In this document: positions 16,201-22,290 of the stretch, piece after piece
Numbering within the stretch: the first letter of the stretch is position 1
How the letters are laid out: every line of letters begins with the position of its first letter
The notes under the pieces: model-generated
The model's input: the letters and a program-made list of their open reading frames with translations, nothing else
What the model was told of the DNA's origin: nothing
Databases searched by the model: none
Position numbers and translations under genes: made by a program
Assembly (NCBI RefSeq): GCF_002891295.1
Contig: NZ_LGUI01000017.1
Span: 1 to 39,544 of the forward strand
DNA: 39,544 bases
DNA from: Streptomyces eurocidicus
Lineage (GTDB): Bacteria; Actinomycetota; Actinomycetes; Streptomycetales; Streptomycetaceae
Direction of reading: 5' to 3'

Positions 16201-16900
16201 GTCGACGGGCCGCTGCCGCCGCGCCCTCCTGGCGCTGCCGCTCAGCGAGGAGCTGCGCTTGCTCACGCGCGGATTCCCGGGCCAGACGTACCTGGGTCTG
16301 GTGGATCTCCCGGTCCATGCGGGCCTCGTCCTCAAGGGCCCGCTGGTGCGCGGTGACGGCGGCCCGCTCCTCGCGCTCCCGCTCGGCGACGGCGCGTGCC
16401 TCCGCCCGGCGGCGCTCTTCCAGGAGGCGGAGGCGCTCGCGCTCGGCGGTCTGCCACCGCTGGGCGGCATCCCTGGACGCCTGCGTCTCCAGCCGCACGG
16501 TCTCCGTGACCGCGCGCCGGGTGGCCTGCGACGTCCCGGCCAGCGCCTGACGCTTACGCTCCTCCGTCTCCTGGAAGGCGCGGAAGCGCCGCCCGGCCTG
16601 CTGGCCGAACTCGCGGGTGAGCTCAGCCTCGATGGCCGACAGCTTCGTCTTGGTGCCGGTGGCTTCCTTCTCCACCTGGCCCCGGGCGGCCTTCGCGGCG
16701 GTGGCCGCGCTCTTCGGCATGGCCGCCATGCCGGCCGTCGCCGCCGTGGAGAAACTCTTCCCTGCGGCGGCGCCGGCCAGCTCCATCTGGCGGGTCAGCT
16801 CTGTCCGCATCTCCGCCACGCCCTTACGGGACAGTGAGGGATTGATCTCGATGTATCCGGAGCCGATCCTGATCGGAATCCGTCCGCTGACGCTGGCCAA
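10265..16900 (-). CDS. Tape measure protein with CHAP and transglycosylase-like domains
   Basis: A 2211-residue protein that sets tail length. Start TTG (16900) follows AGGAGG. Residues about 20–300 are an A/E/R/Q-rich coiled coil with tandem repeats of DEARMDREIHQ-Q-RLARE. A hydrophobic segment near 680–710 (AAKIAAVAAPFLIGFGILS) fits membrane passage. Three copies of GG-(V/L/I)-PGY-P—D—A-L—GE—LRPE occur near residues 1200, 1487 and 1723. Near 1880 is a CHAP-like module with ESWCADFVSWVVDHAHA and GDWGHIDIA. Near 2060 a lysozyme-like transglycosylase segment has HRIDVESGGDP and SKGLLQVIGSTF. These enzymes probably open peptidoglycan during DNA entry. The last 60 residues resemble other tape-measure tails (GEQGPELVDFRGGE). 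Confidence 0.9.
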   Translation of the reverse strand: MASVSGRIPIRIGSGYIEINPSLSRKGVAEMRTELTRQMELAGAAAGKSFSTAATAGMAAMPKSAATAAKAARGQVEKEATGTKTKLSAIEAELTREFGQQAGRRFRAFQETEERKRQALAGTSQATRRAVTETVRLETQASRDAAQRWQTAERERLRLLEERRRAEARAVAEREREERAAVTAHQRALEDEARMDREIHQTQVRLARESAREQAQLLAERQRQEGAAAAARRRALEDEARMDREIHQAQVRLAREAARAVELAEREKREAIRRTMAERQAEQSAAIGGQLAIAQAARQSLREQAAEHERTMAAVQTTQAGALAAMRSGWKRTSQHIETTGTTATETGHLVTRGLVAPLGLASAAAATFGIKSADAMIQAQTGLKGMGVELQDVNNLLEQMTKYGIETPYSVNDMLKYGTRYVRANSSHNADFLSKDPARHAKGSREAAEKATDMVKMVGDSAAYGGIMDPAMVSRGMYAIEVMQDMGRTNLRNVKQLEAATGLPSNALAQILGFKTRKYTAKEMADAKARDKKNGMDREVPETYEASAQMLAFMQNAKETGGVSGEQLIDGLLKRWRNDPGMNGAAHRMGSATISGRMEQMKEQAQFNLGKLFYSKNSSGEYAYTGLGEAIMGKKVTDEKGTHFEGGLLKNAGEIGAKSLPMVKEILTAFFETLGTFTRWIKNTVKFLDEHPGLREAILQAAKIAAVAAPFLIGFGILSKTVGKLGKLLGLALGPAKMLGGVLAGAGRGARGATRYGRQVAGGARSRRDGGTFLDGYDAQRDRFRGQDARRRRDRRRVVQAGRENGRFRTAAGYGRYGVARLTGYDGVGDWRQRRGNRREDMRDLDQRSRTAFGEGRVREGIRLNRRRDEVREEYRENRRSARRTAATRLRPQDSTDRRDTAQRGMQDAERQIRQVDERIEALKRALDAVNRAPLGAVIDHLGGSVGQSVRSSADQAQTALRRVVTDGTTPLNNAGFTELHRKLGEAQQKTDSLKTALRQAGQEVSDLNDRRLGSLRVQQLETTQKRAEDLKAALGDAADRVERLNGKKLKEVRGEFALTAPEAGGVEARVKDVIASVNLLNRKSLKTIRDWFRGGKNSLYDAVDDVYGLVGAVKTPGSVNGRIANLNGRSLASVTKQVEKLGDALRDAAKQAGDLDDGIGDINRDTGGGGPGGGSGGGGDKGGKGGKKKPKFARGGVLPGYAPWQDSIPAILTPGEAVLRPEVVHHLGAGRIHAWNQLAIRGRLSRFARGGVAGRGGPLGFLLDDLSAINMAPVVSLFGKTVAFDTSAAKVGGTTGRNLINWGSKKGGSTSGEGAATRFHGTLDFATKNLPKALRRVPSGVGQLVGLAAGAIAPTAGEYFWDDIWKGSGNIAQRGERFVGHLLDPDSIWAYIKGALGGVTEAAKAIGSTAIGLFSDPMGTLKEPIGQLKELALGLVSSVEDSVQGVQDIASNPSAYAMQVFGEFWAKAQDAMPNTEGLLRFQDGGIVPGYAPGRDLRRALVAPGEALLRPEAVRALGYRTVLGLNAAAKTGRLPTGLGDRAENDAAAPVPDAAAVEDAAERIRAALALMTQAVRDHQAAAQTSWADVGGAVRTAVDGQIRPAQDRWITHLNGPLTTAQRAFQAANEGVWASVQGRVATSTSGTLASFGRLHSGVASLDGLFASSGGRIRESWRSSMSVVDSSTRSTLAGPYNAGAVPMMSEMAKLAGASAPLSPVRFSLGGVVPGYRPGVDTEPALLSRGEGILRPEVVRAFGAESIYRWNDLARRGGNIYANGGIVGDGGTWVREHQNDPFEGYEEAVRKGWDAAITPHLKSISSKFGQVGRLSADDFGKAEPWLSKWGRWADEHATGGGGQVVKLALQEAKSGDMSGAKYIGSAAYESWCADFVSWVVDHAHANAAYGNSPTGTPSSRWPAVATWVEKMAMVPTAAARPGDLMVYRGYGPGDWGHIDIATGKQGSTLETVGGNESRSVRRQLGYGNRADGALRPRGGAPGAGEGPFLNPWPGSLARFSEGTGEFAGLVGDAVGRWRPLVERVIGELGGRGGISLADVPLVLHRIDVESGGDPNAVNNWDSNALAGDPSKGLLQVIGSTFSAYAGPYRNLGQFNPVASLYAGLSYAIDRYGSGWRRALAGTSGYWMGTLSASPGLRLVGEQGPELVDFRGGERVHPARETRDLLKGRTYEIHVHEAKSEDTTQAVLRAMQYAEVMYGM

Positions 16901-16909
16901 AGGCGCCTC

Positions 16910-17613
16910 CTAAAAGTTGGTGATCTCCTGGAGGAATTGGGACAGCTCAGCACCCGAAGCGAAATCCTCGGCAGACTCCGCAAGGCCCGGATCCGGAGTG
17001 CCGGGCCTCGGCAGCGGATCGGGCGGAGAAAGATCCTCGGCGCTGTCCGAATGCGCCTTCAGAAACAGGTAGTTACTTAGCTCCAACGCGTCCGACACGC
17101 GGGCCATCAGGTGATCCTGGGTCGACCACACCGCCGACTCGTCCACGGCGGCCAGCACAGCGGACCGGCCGGGCTTACGCAGGAGCGCTTTCACCAGGAC
17201 ACCGATGCGCCGCAAAGAAAGCCGCCCGCGCCACAGGTCCAGCAGATCCACCCCGAAGTATTCGAGGAGATCGGCTTCGAGCTCGTCAGAGAACTCCCGG
17301 ACGACGCGGACGGTTTGGACTAGTTTCCCGCGTCGTCATGCCCCTGGGCCGCCGCGATCTTGTCAGCGAAAGGCTGGAAGTCCCGCAGGGTGGCACCAGT
17401 CCGCTTGTACGCCTCCCACTGATCCTTGCCGAGCATCAGCTTGACCGCCTCAATCTCGTCCTCCGCGTCCATGAGACCGATAGGCATATCGAGCGGATGG
17501 GGGACGGTGAAGGTAACACCTCGGTGCTCGAAGTGCGTGGGGGCTTCGGCCGCCTCCGCGTCCTTCGCGGCAAGCTTCTCGGCAGAGCTGGCCTTCGTGG
17601 CAGCAGCAGTCAT
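16910..17613 (-). CDS. Tail assembly chaperone fusion (GT), made by -1 frameshift
   Basis: A product of about 234 residues: 97 residues of the upstream chaperone joined by a -1 slip at 17323–17329 to 137 residues in the overlapping frame. The second part contains LLDLWRGRLSLRRIGVLVKAL, typical of tail-chaperone T proteins, and ends FLQEITNF just before the tape measure. The frame has no good separate start: GTG at 17251 exists, but sequence with coding character extends upstream to the slip site. In lambda and most siphoviruses this fusion is made at low ratio and recruits tail-tube subunits to the tape measure. Coordinates span the whole fused frame. Confidence 0.85.
17320..17613 (-). CDS. 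Tail assembly chaperone (G)
   Basis: A 97-residue acidic protein (MTAAATKASSAEKLAAKDAE…GHDDAGN) made by normal termination. ATG at 17613 lies seven bases after GGAG; a TTG four codons upstream is less likely. It contains HFEHRGVTFTVPHPLDMPIGLM, the standard opening of the actinophage chaperone, then MLGKDQWEAYKRTGATLRDF. Its last two sense codons overlap the slippery heptamer. It sits between major tail protein and tape measure, the conserved position. The secreted plus-strand gene at 17822 separates it from the major tail protein gene. Confidence 0.85.
   Translation of the reverse strand: MTAAATKASSAEKLAAKDAEAAEAPTHFEHRGVTFTVPHPLDMPIGLMDAEDEIEAVKLMLGKDQWEAYKRTGATLRDFQPFADKIAAAQGHDDAGN
17323..17329 (-). 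other. -1 ribosomal slippery site GGGAAAC
   Basis: On the minus strand the zero frame reads GCG GGA AAC TAG, so G GGA AAC has the X XXY YYZ layout needed for tandem -1 slippage. It sits immediately before the stop of the first chaperone frame. After slippage the ribosome continues CTA GTC CAA ACC into the second frame. Confidence 0.85.
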
Positions 17614-17755
17614 GGTGAACTCCAAGAAAAAGAAACTGGGTTGGGTTACGCCCGCAGAGAGGCCGGCAAGGGGCGCAGACTTTTCACTCGATTTACGAAC
17701 GCATTGCCGAATCGATTGAAGTCAACCCCCTGGGGTAAACCCACCTTTTGAGTGA

Positions 17756-17784
17756 TTGTGGAGGTACTGGGGCCTTGTTATATT
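17756..17784 (+). promoter_or_regulatory. Sigma70-type promoter of the secreted moron gene
   Basis: TTGTGG at 17756–17761, a 17-base spacer, then TATATT at 17779–17784, with a clearly AT-rich context in a GC-rich region. It points at the plus-strand gene starting at 17822, 38 bases beyond the -10 box. Confidence 0.75.
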
Positions 17785-17821
17785 ATTTGTGGAAGCGAAC
17801 CCGGATTCGAAGGGGGCAGTC

Positions 17822-18205
17822 ATGGCAGGCGCACTTCGACAATTTTCCCGAACGATGCACCGGAGACTCCGATGCGCTGCTCTCGCCATCGGCTCTGCGT
17901 CGCTGCTTCTCTCCCTCGCAGCAACCAGTACCGTTGCGGCGTCTCCAGACTGCACGGCATACCTGTGGTACGGCCCTTCCGGGGAAATCCACCAACGCCT
18001 CAACACTGGGGACTGCCGCAATACGGGCCTGCACGCAGCGGACCGCATCTCCATCAGTGACGGAATGACAGCGGGAACTCTGACCGCGTACAGCGGCTCC
18101 AACTGCACGGGGACCGCGAAGGCCACGGTCACCGGCGAGCAGGCGTTCAATCCGCCCATCAGCCCCATCTATTCATTCCGGGTGGTGCGCTGCCCCTTTA
18201 CGTAG
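17822..18205 (+). CDS. Secreted small protein, moron in the tail operon
   Basis: A 127-residue protein with a long Sec or Tat-like signal peptide: basic RQFSRTMHRRLR, then hydrophobic CAALAIGSASLLLSLAATSTVAA with an AxA cleavage site near residue 40. The mature part (about 87 residues) has four cysteines (PDCTAYL, TGDCRNT, SNCTGT, VVRCPF) and looks like a small disulphide-bonded beta protein, resembling secreted crystallin-like or protease-inhibitor-like proteins of streptomycetes; this assignment is loose. The ribosome site is AAGGGGG. It has its own promoter and runs against the late operon, overlapping the convergent major-tail-protein gene by eight bases. That suggests expression in the lysogen or early in infection, possibly altering the host surface or competitors. 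Confidence 0.7.
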   Translation: MAGALRQFSRTMHRRLRCAALAIGSASLLLSLAATSTVAASPDCTAYLWYGPSGEIHQRLNTGDCRNTGLHAADRISISDGMTAGTLTAYSGSNCTGTAKATVTGEQAFNPPISPIYSFRVVRCPFT

Positions 18206-19124
18206 CCAGGACGTAGCACGCCTTCGAGGTGCCCGTCTGCGCGGTGTCGGTGACCTGGAAGCAGGTCGAGGCACCGCCGTGGGTGATCTTGAACTCGGCG
18301 GTCTTCATGCCCTGCGGCACCGTGACGTCGACGGTGCCGTCCTTGGTGGCGGTCACCTGCTCGTCGAAGGCCGACTTGTCGGCGCGCAGGAGCGAGACGA
18401 CGGCCGGCCCGGCCGTGTTGGCGACCGCCACCTTCGCCGTCCACGCGGCCTTGGCGGCGTCGTTCGACGCGAAGCCGGGCACGGTCACCGTCGCCTTGAA
18501 AGGATCCGGCTCCACGGGGACGGACGGCTTGCCCAGGCCAAGGATGTCGTCGGTCGTCAGGACGTAGCCGAGACCGCCCTCGTGGTCCAGGGCGTCAATG
18601 GTGAGCTCGTACTTGTTGTTCTCGGTGCGCTGGAGCTGGATGGCGCCGCGGTCGGAGATCATCGCCCGCGGGATCACGCACCGGTACAGGACACCCTTCT
18701 GAGACCAGTCGGTCACGACGCTGACCTCATTCAGCTCCGGAGTGGAGGACAGGTCCAGCCGGTACGTGCCGCTGTGCTTGCCCTCGGCGTCCTTCAGCGG
18801 CTTCCACTCCGCGCCGAAGAAAAGGCTGGTGGTCAGCTCGTTCGTCTCCATCAGCGTCGCCTTGATCTTGAACGACGCGGACTTGACCGTGTACATCACG
18901 GGTACGGCGGACTGCCAGACATTGACCGGGTCAGTCTCGATGCTCGGGGTGATGGTCACGCCCGAGGAGTCGATCCAGCCGCATCCCTGGTAGCCGGCCG
19001 GGGCGCTCTTGCCGTCGCCCGCGTCCACGGGAAGCACGGTGGAGCCGGGGCCGGAACGCGGGGCCGGAGCCATGTAGAGGCTGCCGTTGGGGGCGAAGCG
19101 GATCTTGGATGAGTCGTTGGCCAT
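18198..19124 (-). CDS. Major tail protein
   Basis: A 308-residue tail-tube protein. ATG (19124) lies after AAGGAGG. The N-terminal region MANDSSKIRFAPNGSLYMAP, then YQGCGWIDSSGVTITPSIETDPVNVWQ and SASFKIKATLMETNE, is characteristic of actinophage tube proteins. After residue about 205 (VEPDPFKATVTVPGF…) comes a separate domain with alternating valines (AKVAVANTAGPAVVSLL, GTVDVTVPQGM, AEFKITHGG) that looks Ig-like and would decorate the tail surface. Position between tail terminator and chaperones agrees. The last eight bases overlap the convergent secreted-protein gene. Confidence 0.85.
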   Translation of the reverse strand: MANDSSKIRFAPNGSLYMAPAPRSGPGSTVLPVDAGDGKSAPAGYQGCGWIDSSGVTITPSIETDPVNVWQSAVPVMYTVKSASFKIKATLMETNELTTSLFFGAEWKPLKDAEGKHSGTYRLDLSSTPELNEVSVVTDWSQKGVLYRCVIPRAMISDRGAIQLQRTENNKYELTIDALDHEGGLGYVLTTDDILGLGKPSVPVEPDPFKATVTVPGFASNDAAKAAWTAKVAVANTAGPAVVSLLRADKSAFDEQVTATKDGTVDVTVPQGMKTAEFKITHGGASTCFQVTDTAQTGTSKACYVLAT

Positions 19125-19191
19125 GGGCCTCCTTGGGAAAGACGAAAGCCGTGCACGGGTCCGTGCTCGGCTGGGGAAGAGGGGGAAGGAT

Positions 19192-19578
19192 TCAGGCGGC
19201 GACGAAGAAGAGGGCGACCTCGCCGCTGTACATGTGCTCGCGGCTGGTGCTGTCGGGCTCGTACCGTGGGGAGGAGATCTCTTCGACGTCCAGGACCTCC
19301 GCGCCGCCGACGACCCGGCCGGGCAGCTCCTCCAGGAGCGCCTGGCGGCACCGGTACGCCAGGTCCACCGCCGCCTTGCGGTCCTCGTGGTAGACGCTGA
19401 TGTCGATGTCGGCCCGGTCCATGCGGTCCCGGACCATGCGGAAACCACCGGAGTGCTCGACGTAGATCATGGGCTGGCCGGCCTGGTGGCCGACGTGGTC
19501 CCCGGTGACACTCCCGGCAGGAAGGGCGGGGACGGACCGCAGGAAGACGACCACCACCTCGACGGGGTCAACGGTCAC
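19192..19578 (-). CDS. Tail terminator protein
   Basis: A 128-residue protein beginning TVDPVEVVVVFLRSVPALP, then MIYVEHSGGFRMVRDRMDRADIDISVYH and AAVDLAYRCRQALLEELPG. This combination, with an internal DRADIDISV strand and a following helix, is common in siphovirus tail terminators, which cap the tube and allow joining to the head. It begins at GTG (19578), overlapping the preceding stop (GTGA), and lies directly upstream of the major tail protein. There is a 67-base gap between the two genes. Confidence 0.75.
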   Translation of the reverse strand: MTVDPVEVVVVFLRSVPALPAGSVTGDHVGHQAGQPMIYVEHSGGFRMVRDRMDRADIDISVYHEDRKAAVDLAYRCRQALLEELPGRVVGGAEVLDVEEISSPRYEPDSTSREHMYSGEVALFFVAA

Positions 19579-19925
19579 TCGACCCTCGCCTCCTCCAGGG
19601 CCCGCTTGAGGAACCAGCGCCCCGCGTGCGGACGGCCCTTACGGTCGGTCCAGCCACGCTCTTGCAGCATCGCGTGGCGGAGCCGGGCGTCGACCTCGAT
19701 GACGACCTGCCCGTACCAGCCGGCCCGGCCCAAGGCCAGGTGCGGCGTGATGTGGTGGCGGATGGTGTTCCAGTGCGCCTTGGTCGGGCGCTTCGGCTCC
19801 GGGGCCGCCGACACCGCCGACTCGGTCAGCTTGAGCGTGTGCAGCTCCACCAGGTCCCGCATCTCCGGGGACAAGAAAAGGGGATCTTCCCAGTTGGCCG
19901 TCAGCCGGAGGGTGAACTTGCTCAT
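19575..19925 (-). CDS. HK97 gp10-like head–tail connector protein
   Basis: A 116-residue protein starting at ATG (19925) after GGAGGGTGGTGCG. It contains LHTLKLTESAVSAAPEPKRPT, KAHWNTIRHHITPHLALGRAGWY and a C-terminal GRPHAGRWFLKRALEEARVE. Size, operon place and the closing 'amphipathic helix with FL-RAL' match the HK97 gp10-like tail-completion family. It overlaps both neighbours by four bases. The exact role (tail completion or neck) cannot be decided from sequence alone. Confidence 0.65.
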   Translation of the reverse strand: MSKFTLRLTANWEDPLFLSPEMRDLVELHTLKLTESAVSAAPEPKRPTKAHWNTIRHHITPHLALGRAGWYGQVVIEVDARLRHAMLQERGWTDRKGRPHAGRWFLKRALEEARVE

Positions 19926-20245
19926 CGCACCACCCTCCACGCACGGATACGGACATGAGACAGGGAACCCTGTGCCCAGCGGGCAGGCTCGCCGTCGACC
20001 TCGAACCACAGCCCCCGCCACAGAACCCGGTCCGCGGAATCGACATCCGCCCCCGCCGGCAGATAGAGCACCAGCCGTTCCTGCGCGGTCTCCCGGGCCG
20101 GGGAACGGGCCTCAAAGGACCGGTCCGGCTGCACGCTCGCCCGCCCGGACCAGACCCTCACCGCCTGCTGCCAGTCGCGGTGATTGGTGTACGCGGTCGG
20201 GGCGAGCGGAGCCCGGTGCACCTCCACGTGTTCGGTAAAGAGCAA
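19922..20245 (-). CDS. Head closure protein
   Basis: A 107-residue protein in the usual head-closure position. It contains VEVHRAPLAPTAYTNHRDWQ, then LPAGADVDSADRVLWRGLWFEVDGEPARW, a beta-rich pattern shared with phage head–tail joining proteins. The start is uncertain: TTG at 20245 is used here, but GTG codons at 20230 and 20224 are possible, and none has a strong ribosome site. It lies six bases after the connector stop and overlaps the next gene by four bases. Confidence 0.65.
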   Translation of the reverse strand: MLFTEHVEVHRAPLAPTAYTNHRDWQQAVRVWSGRASVQPDRSFEARSPARETAQERLVLYLPAGADVDSADRVLWRGLWFEVDGEPARWAQGSLSHVRIRAWRVVR

Positions 20246-20251
20246 AGGGCA

Positions 20252-20587
20252 TCAGCCCCGGGACAGGCTGATGGTGCCCAGCGGGCGGCGGTAGCGGCGC
20301 AGGCCCTCGCGGGCAGCCGGTGACAGAGACTGCGTCGCGGAGGCCCCCCACTGCACTTCCATGTCGCCGACGCGCTCACTGACCACCCCGGGCTGCATCG
20401 ACAGCCAGCGGATGACCTCGGAACACACCACGGCCCGGATACCGGGGGCCTCCCCGTCGTACCGGCTCCCGCAGTAGTCCCGCACCAGCGCGGCGGCATC
20501 CGTGATGAACGCCTGCGCCCTCGGCTTCTCCGACTCCTCGAAGAGGCGGCCCATCCGGATCTCGATATCGGTAATGGATACGGGCAT
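20252..20587 (-). CDS. Head-to-tail adaptor (gp15/gp19-like)
   Basis: A 111-residue mainly helical protein: ITDIEIRMGRLFEESEKPRAQAFITDAAALVRDYCG, then IRAVVCSEVIRWLSMQPG and the C-terminal ATQSLSPAAREGLRRYR. This is the pattern of the Gp19/Gp15/Gp42-like adaptor family that extends the portal. The ATG is 13 bases after the capsid stop codon. Neighbours on both sides fit a capsid–adaptor–closure–completion order. Confidence 0.75.
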   Translation of the reverse strand: MPVSITDIEIRMGRLFEESEKPRAQAFITDAAALVRDYCGSRYDGEAPGIRAVVCSEVIRWLSMQPGVVSERVGDMEVQWGASATQSLSPAAREGLRRYRRPLGTISLSRG

Positions 20588-20599
20588 GCGACTCCCGGA

Positions 20600-21700
20600 T
20601 TAGGAGCCAGACGGCGCGGGCGCCTTCTCGGTGATCGAGACCTTCAGACCACGCACAAACGATTCGCCGATCCCGACACCACGCACCGAGTAATCGGGGT
20701 CCTCCCGGACCGTGGACAGGCCGTACATGGTGTCCAGGCCGATGGTGTCCGCCTTCTTGCCGTAGTCGTAATCGATCAGCATGCGCGTGGCGATTCCGTT
20801 GATGTTCTGAATCGAGCCGTTCACGGCACCCATCGGAATGGCGGGGCAGGCAGAGACCAGGATCATCGCCGACTTGTGGAAGAGGTACATCTCAAGGCCG
20901 AAACTGTTGTGAATCACAATGTCGAAGCCGTAGATCCTGCCAACGACCGCGCGCCGCAGGGCGCTTGTGTCGCCGCTGTAGTCGACCGCCACGAATTCGG
21001 GGTCCTTGAGGAGGATCGCTTCGACCTCGGGGCCGGCGATCAGGTACCGCTCGCCGGCCGGGACGTTCGCGAGGTTCATGGCCATGCGGGCATCGACCAG
21101 GGCCGTGCGCAGGCCCAGGGCGCGGCGCTTCATGTTCTCGCCCGTACCGTCCGCGACCGGGATGCTGACCTCGACGTCTCCGCCGACCACCTTCTTCTGC
21201 GCCGGGCTCAGGCCACTACGGTTGATGTTCGCCTTGATAAAGCTCGCGGTGGTGTCATCAAAGTATTCAGCAAAACCGCGGGTCAGCTTCGTGAGAATCT
21301 GGCTGCCGAACTGCTTCAGGTCGAATGCGACCTGTTCCATGCTCAGAGTGGTGGCGTTCTGGGCGAGTGTGGTGAGCTGGACCGGGAAGCGGGATTCGTT
21401 GATGAAGCCGACCGGTGCCCGCCGGTCATTCGTCGGCAGCGGTCGGTCAGACACTGCGGCGAACTTCGTCTTGTCACCCTTCACCGGGTTCCAGATCGGC
21501 TCGGTGATCCCGGACGCCTGGACCGGAATGCCACGGGATTCCCGGTTGACGTTGATGACGTCACCGAGCCCGCCGGTAAAGGACAGCTCAGAGTAACGGG
21601 CGGGGATACCACCGAGAGTGAGCTGACGGTCAAGCAGCCCCAGAGCAGCAATCGTCACCTGCTTGGGGTCAAGATTCAGATGGTGGGTCGTAAGAGCCAT
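20600..21700 (-). CDS. Major capsid protein
   Basis: A 366-residue protein starting at ATG (21700) after GGAGGAGGCGCCT. It contains LGLLDRQLTLGGIPARY, GDVINVNRESRGIPVQ, RALGLRTALVDARMAMNLANVP, then RYLIAGPEVEAILLKDPEF and GRIYGFDIVIHNSFG. These belong to the P22-coat-like/HK97-fold capsid family common in actinophages. It assembles the icosahedral shell around the scaffold encoded just upstream. A terminator separates it from the scaffold gene, so capsid mRNA may be produced at a different level. Confidence 0.85.
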   Translation of the reverse strand: MALTTHHLNLDPKQVTIAALGLLDRQLTLGGIPARYSELSFTGGLGDVINVNRESRGIPVQASGITEPIWNPVKGDKTKFAAVSDRPLPTNDRRAPVGFINESRFPVQLTTLAQNATTLSMEQVAFDLKQFGSQILTKLTRGFAEYFDDTTASFIKANINRSGLSPAQKKVVGGDVEVSIPVADGTGENMKRRALGLRTALVDARMAMNLANVPAGERYLIAGPEVEAILLKDPEFVAVDYSGDTSALRRAVVGRIYGFDIVIHNSFGLEMYLFHKSAMILVSACPAIPMGAVNGSIQNINGIATRMLIDYDYGKKADTIGLDTMYGLSTVREDPDYSVRGVGIGESFVRGLKVSITEKAPAPSGS

Positions 21701-21723
21701 AGGCGCCTCCTCCAAGAGGGCAT

Positions 21724-21750
21724 AAAAAAGCCCCCCAGGAATGGAGGGCT
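21724..21750 (-). terminator. Terminator between scaffold and capsid genes
   Basis: Minus-strand stem agccctcc/ggggggct (one G–T pair) followed by six T. It follows the scaffold gene and lies 23 bases before the capsid start. It would act as a partial terminator or processing site. Confidence 0.75.
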
Positions 21751-21769
21751 GCAAAAGAATCATGCGAGG

Positions 21770-22279
21770 CTAAAAGATCTTGCCACCAGTAATGTGATTC
21801 ACCAGTTCGTCAGGGTCCATGCTGACGGTGCCACCGCTACCGCCACGGTGGTACCCGGCGCCCATGAGCTGAGGAAGCCGCGGGCGTGCGGCGGAGACGG
21901 TGTCTCCCTTGGCGACGAACCGCGCGATCCGGTCGGTGTCGGGCCGGCCGTCCTCGCCGAGGAAATGGGTCAGGTCCAGGGCCTCCGTCTGTACCGTGAC
22001 ACCCGCAGCCGCGGCCTGAGCGCGGATCTCGGCCTCGGCCAGCGAGGGCGACAGCTCCGAAAGCGTCTCCCGCCGCCCGTCCTCGCGGGCCTGGGCCAGC
22101 GCCTTCTCCTGGTCCGTCATCTGCGACTGGCGGAACTGCTCCAGCTCCTGACTGGCAGCCTCGAACCGGGCCTTCCACTGCTCCAGCTCTGCGGCGGCAC
22201 CGTCGGGTACCGGCAGGGCAGTCGGCGGGCCGTCCCCGTCGCCGTCGACGGGCGTGGGGGCGTTGGGCGTCTCATTCAT
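21770..22279 (-). CDS. Scaffolding protein
   Basis: A 169-residue protein. ATG at 22279 follows GGAG by six bases; an in-frame ATG at 22294 overlaps the portal stop but lacks a ribosome site. An acidic N-terminus (NETPNAPTPVDGDGDG) leads to a coiled coil (AAELEQWKARFEAASQELEQFR). Then come RREALSELSPSL-like and LDLTHFLGEDGRPDTDRIARFV segments, typical of phage scaffolds that fill the prohead. The C-terminus has a G-rich turn and a final helix (PDELVNHITGGKIF). Position between portal and capsid agrees. Confidence 0.8.
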   Translation of the reverse strand: MNETPNAPTPVDGDGDGPPTALPVPDGAAAELEQWKARFEAASQELEQFRQSQMTDQEKALAQAREDGRRETLSELSPSLAEAEIRAQAAAAGVTVQTEALDLTHFLGEDGRPDTDRIARFVAKGDTVSAARPRLPQLMGAGYHRGGSGGTVSMDPDELVNHITGGKIF

Positions 22280-22290
22280 ACTGATCTCCA

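Noticed and set aside
13838..16837. A 999-codon plus-strand frame
   Set aside because: Mirror of the tape measure gene; the composition is L/G/R/A repeats with no domain or ribosome site.
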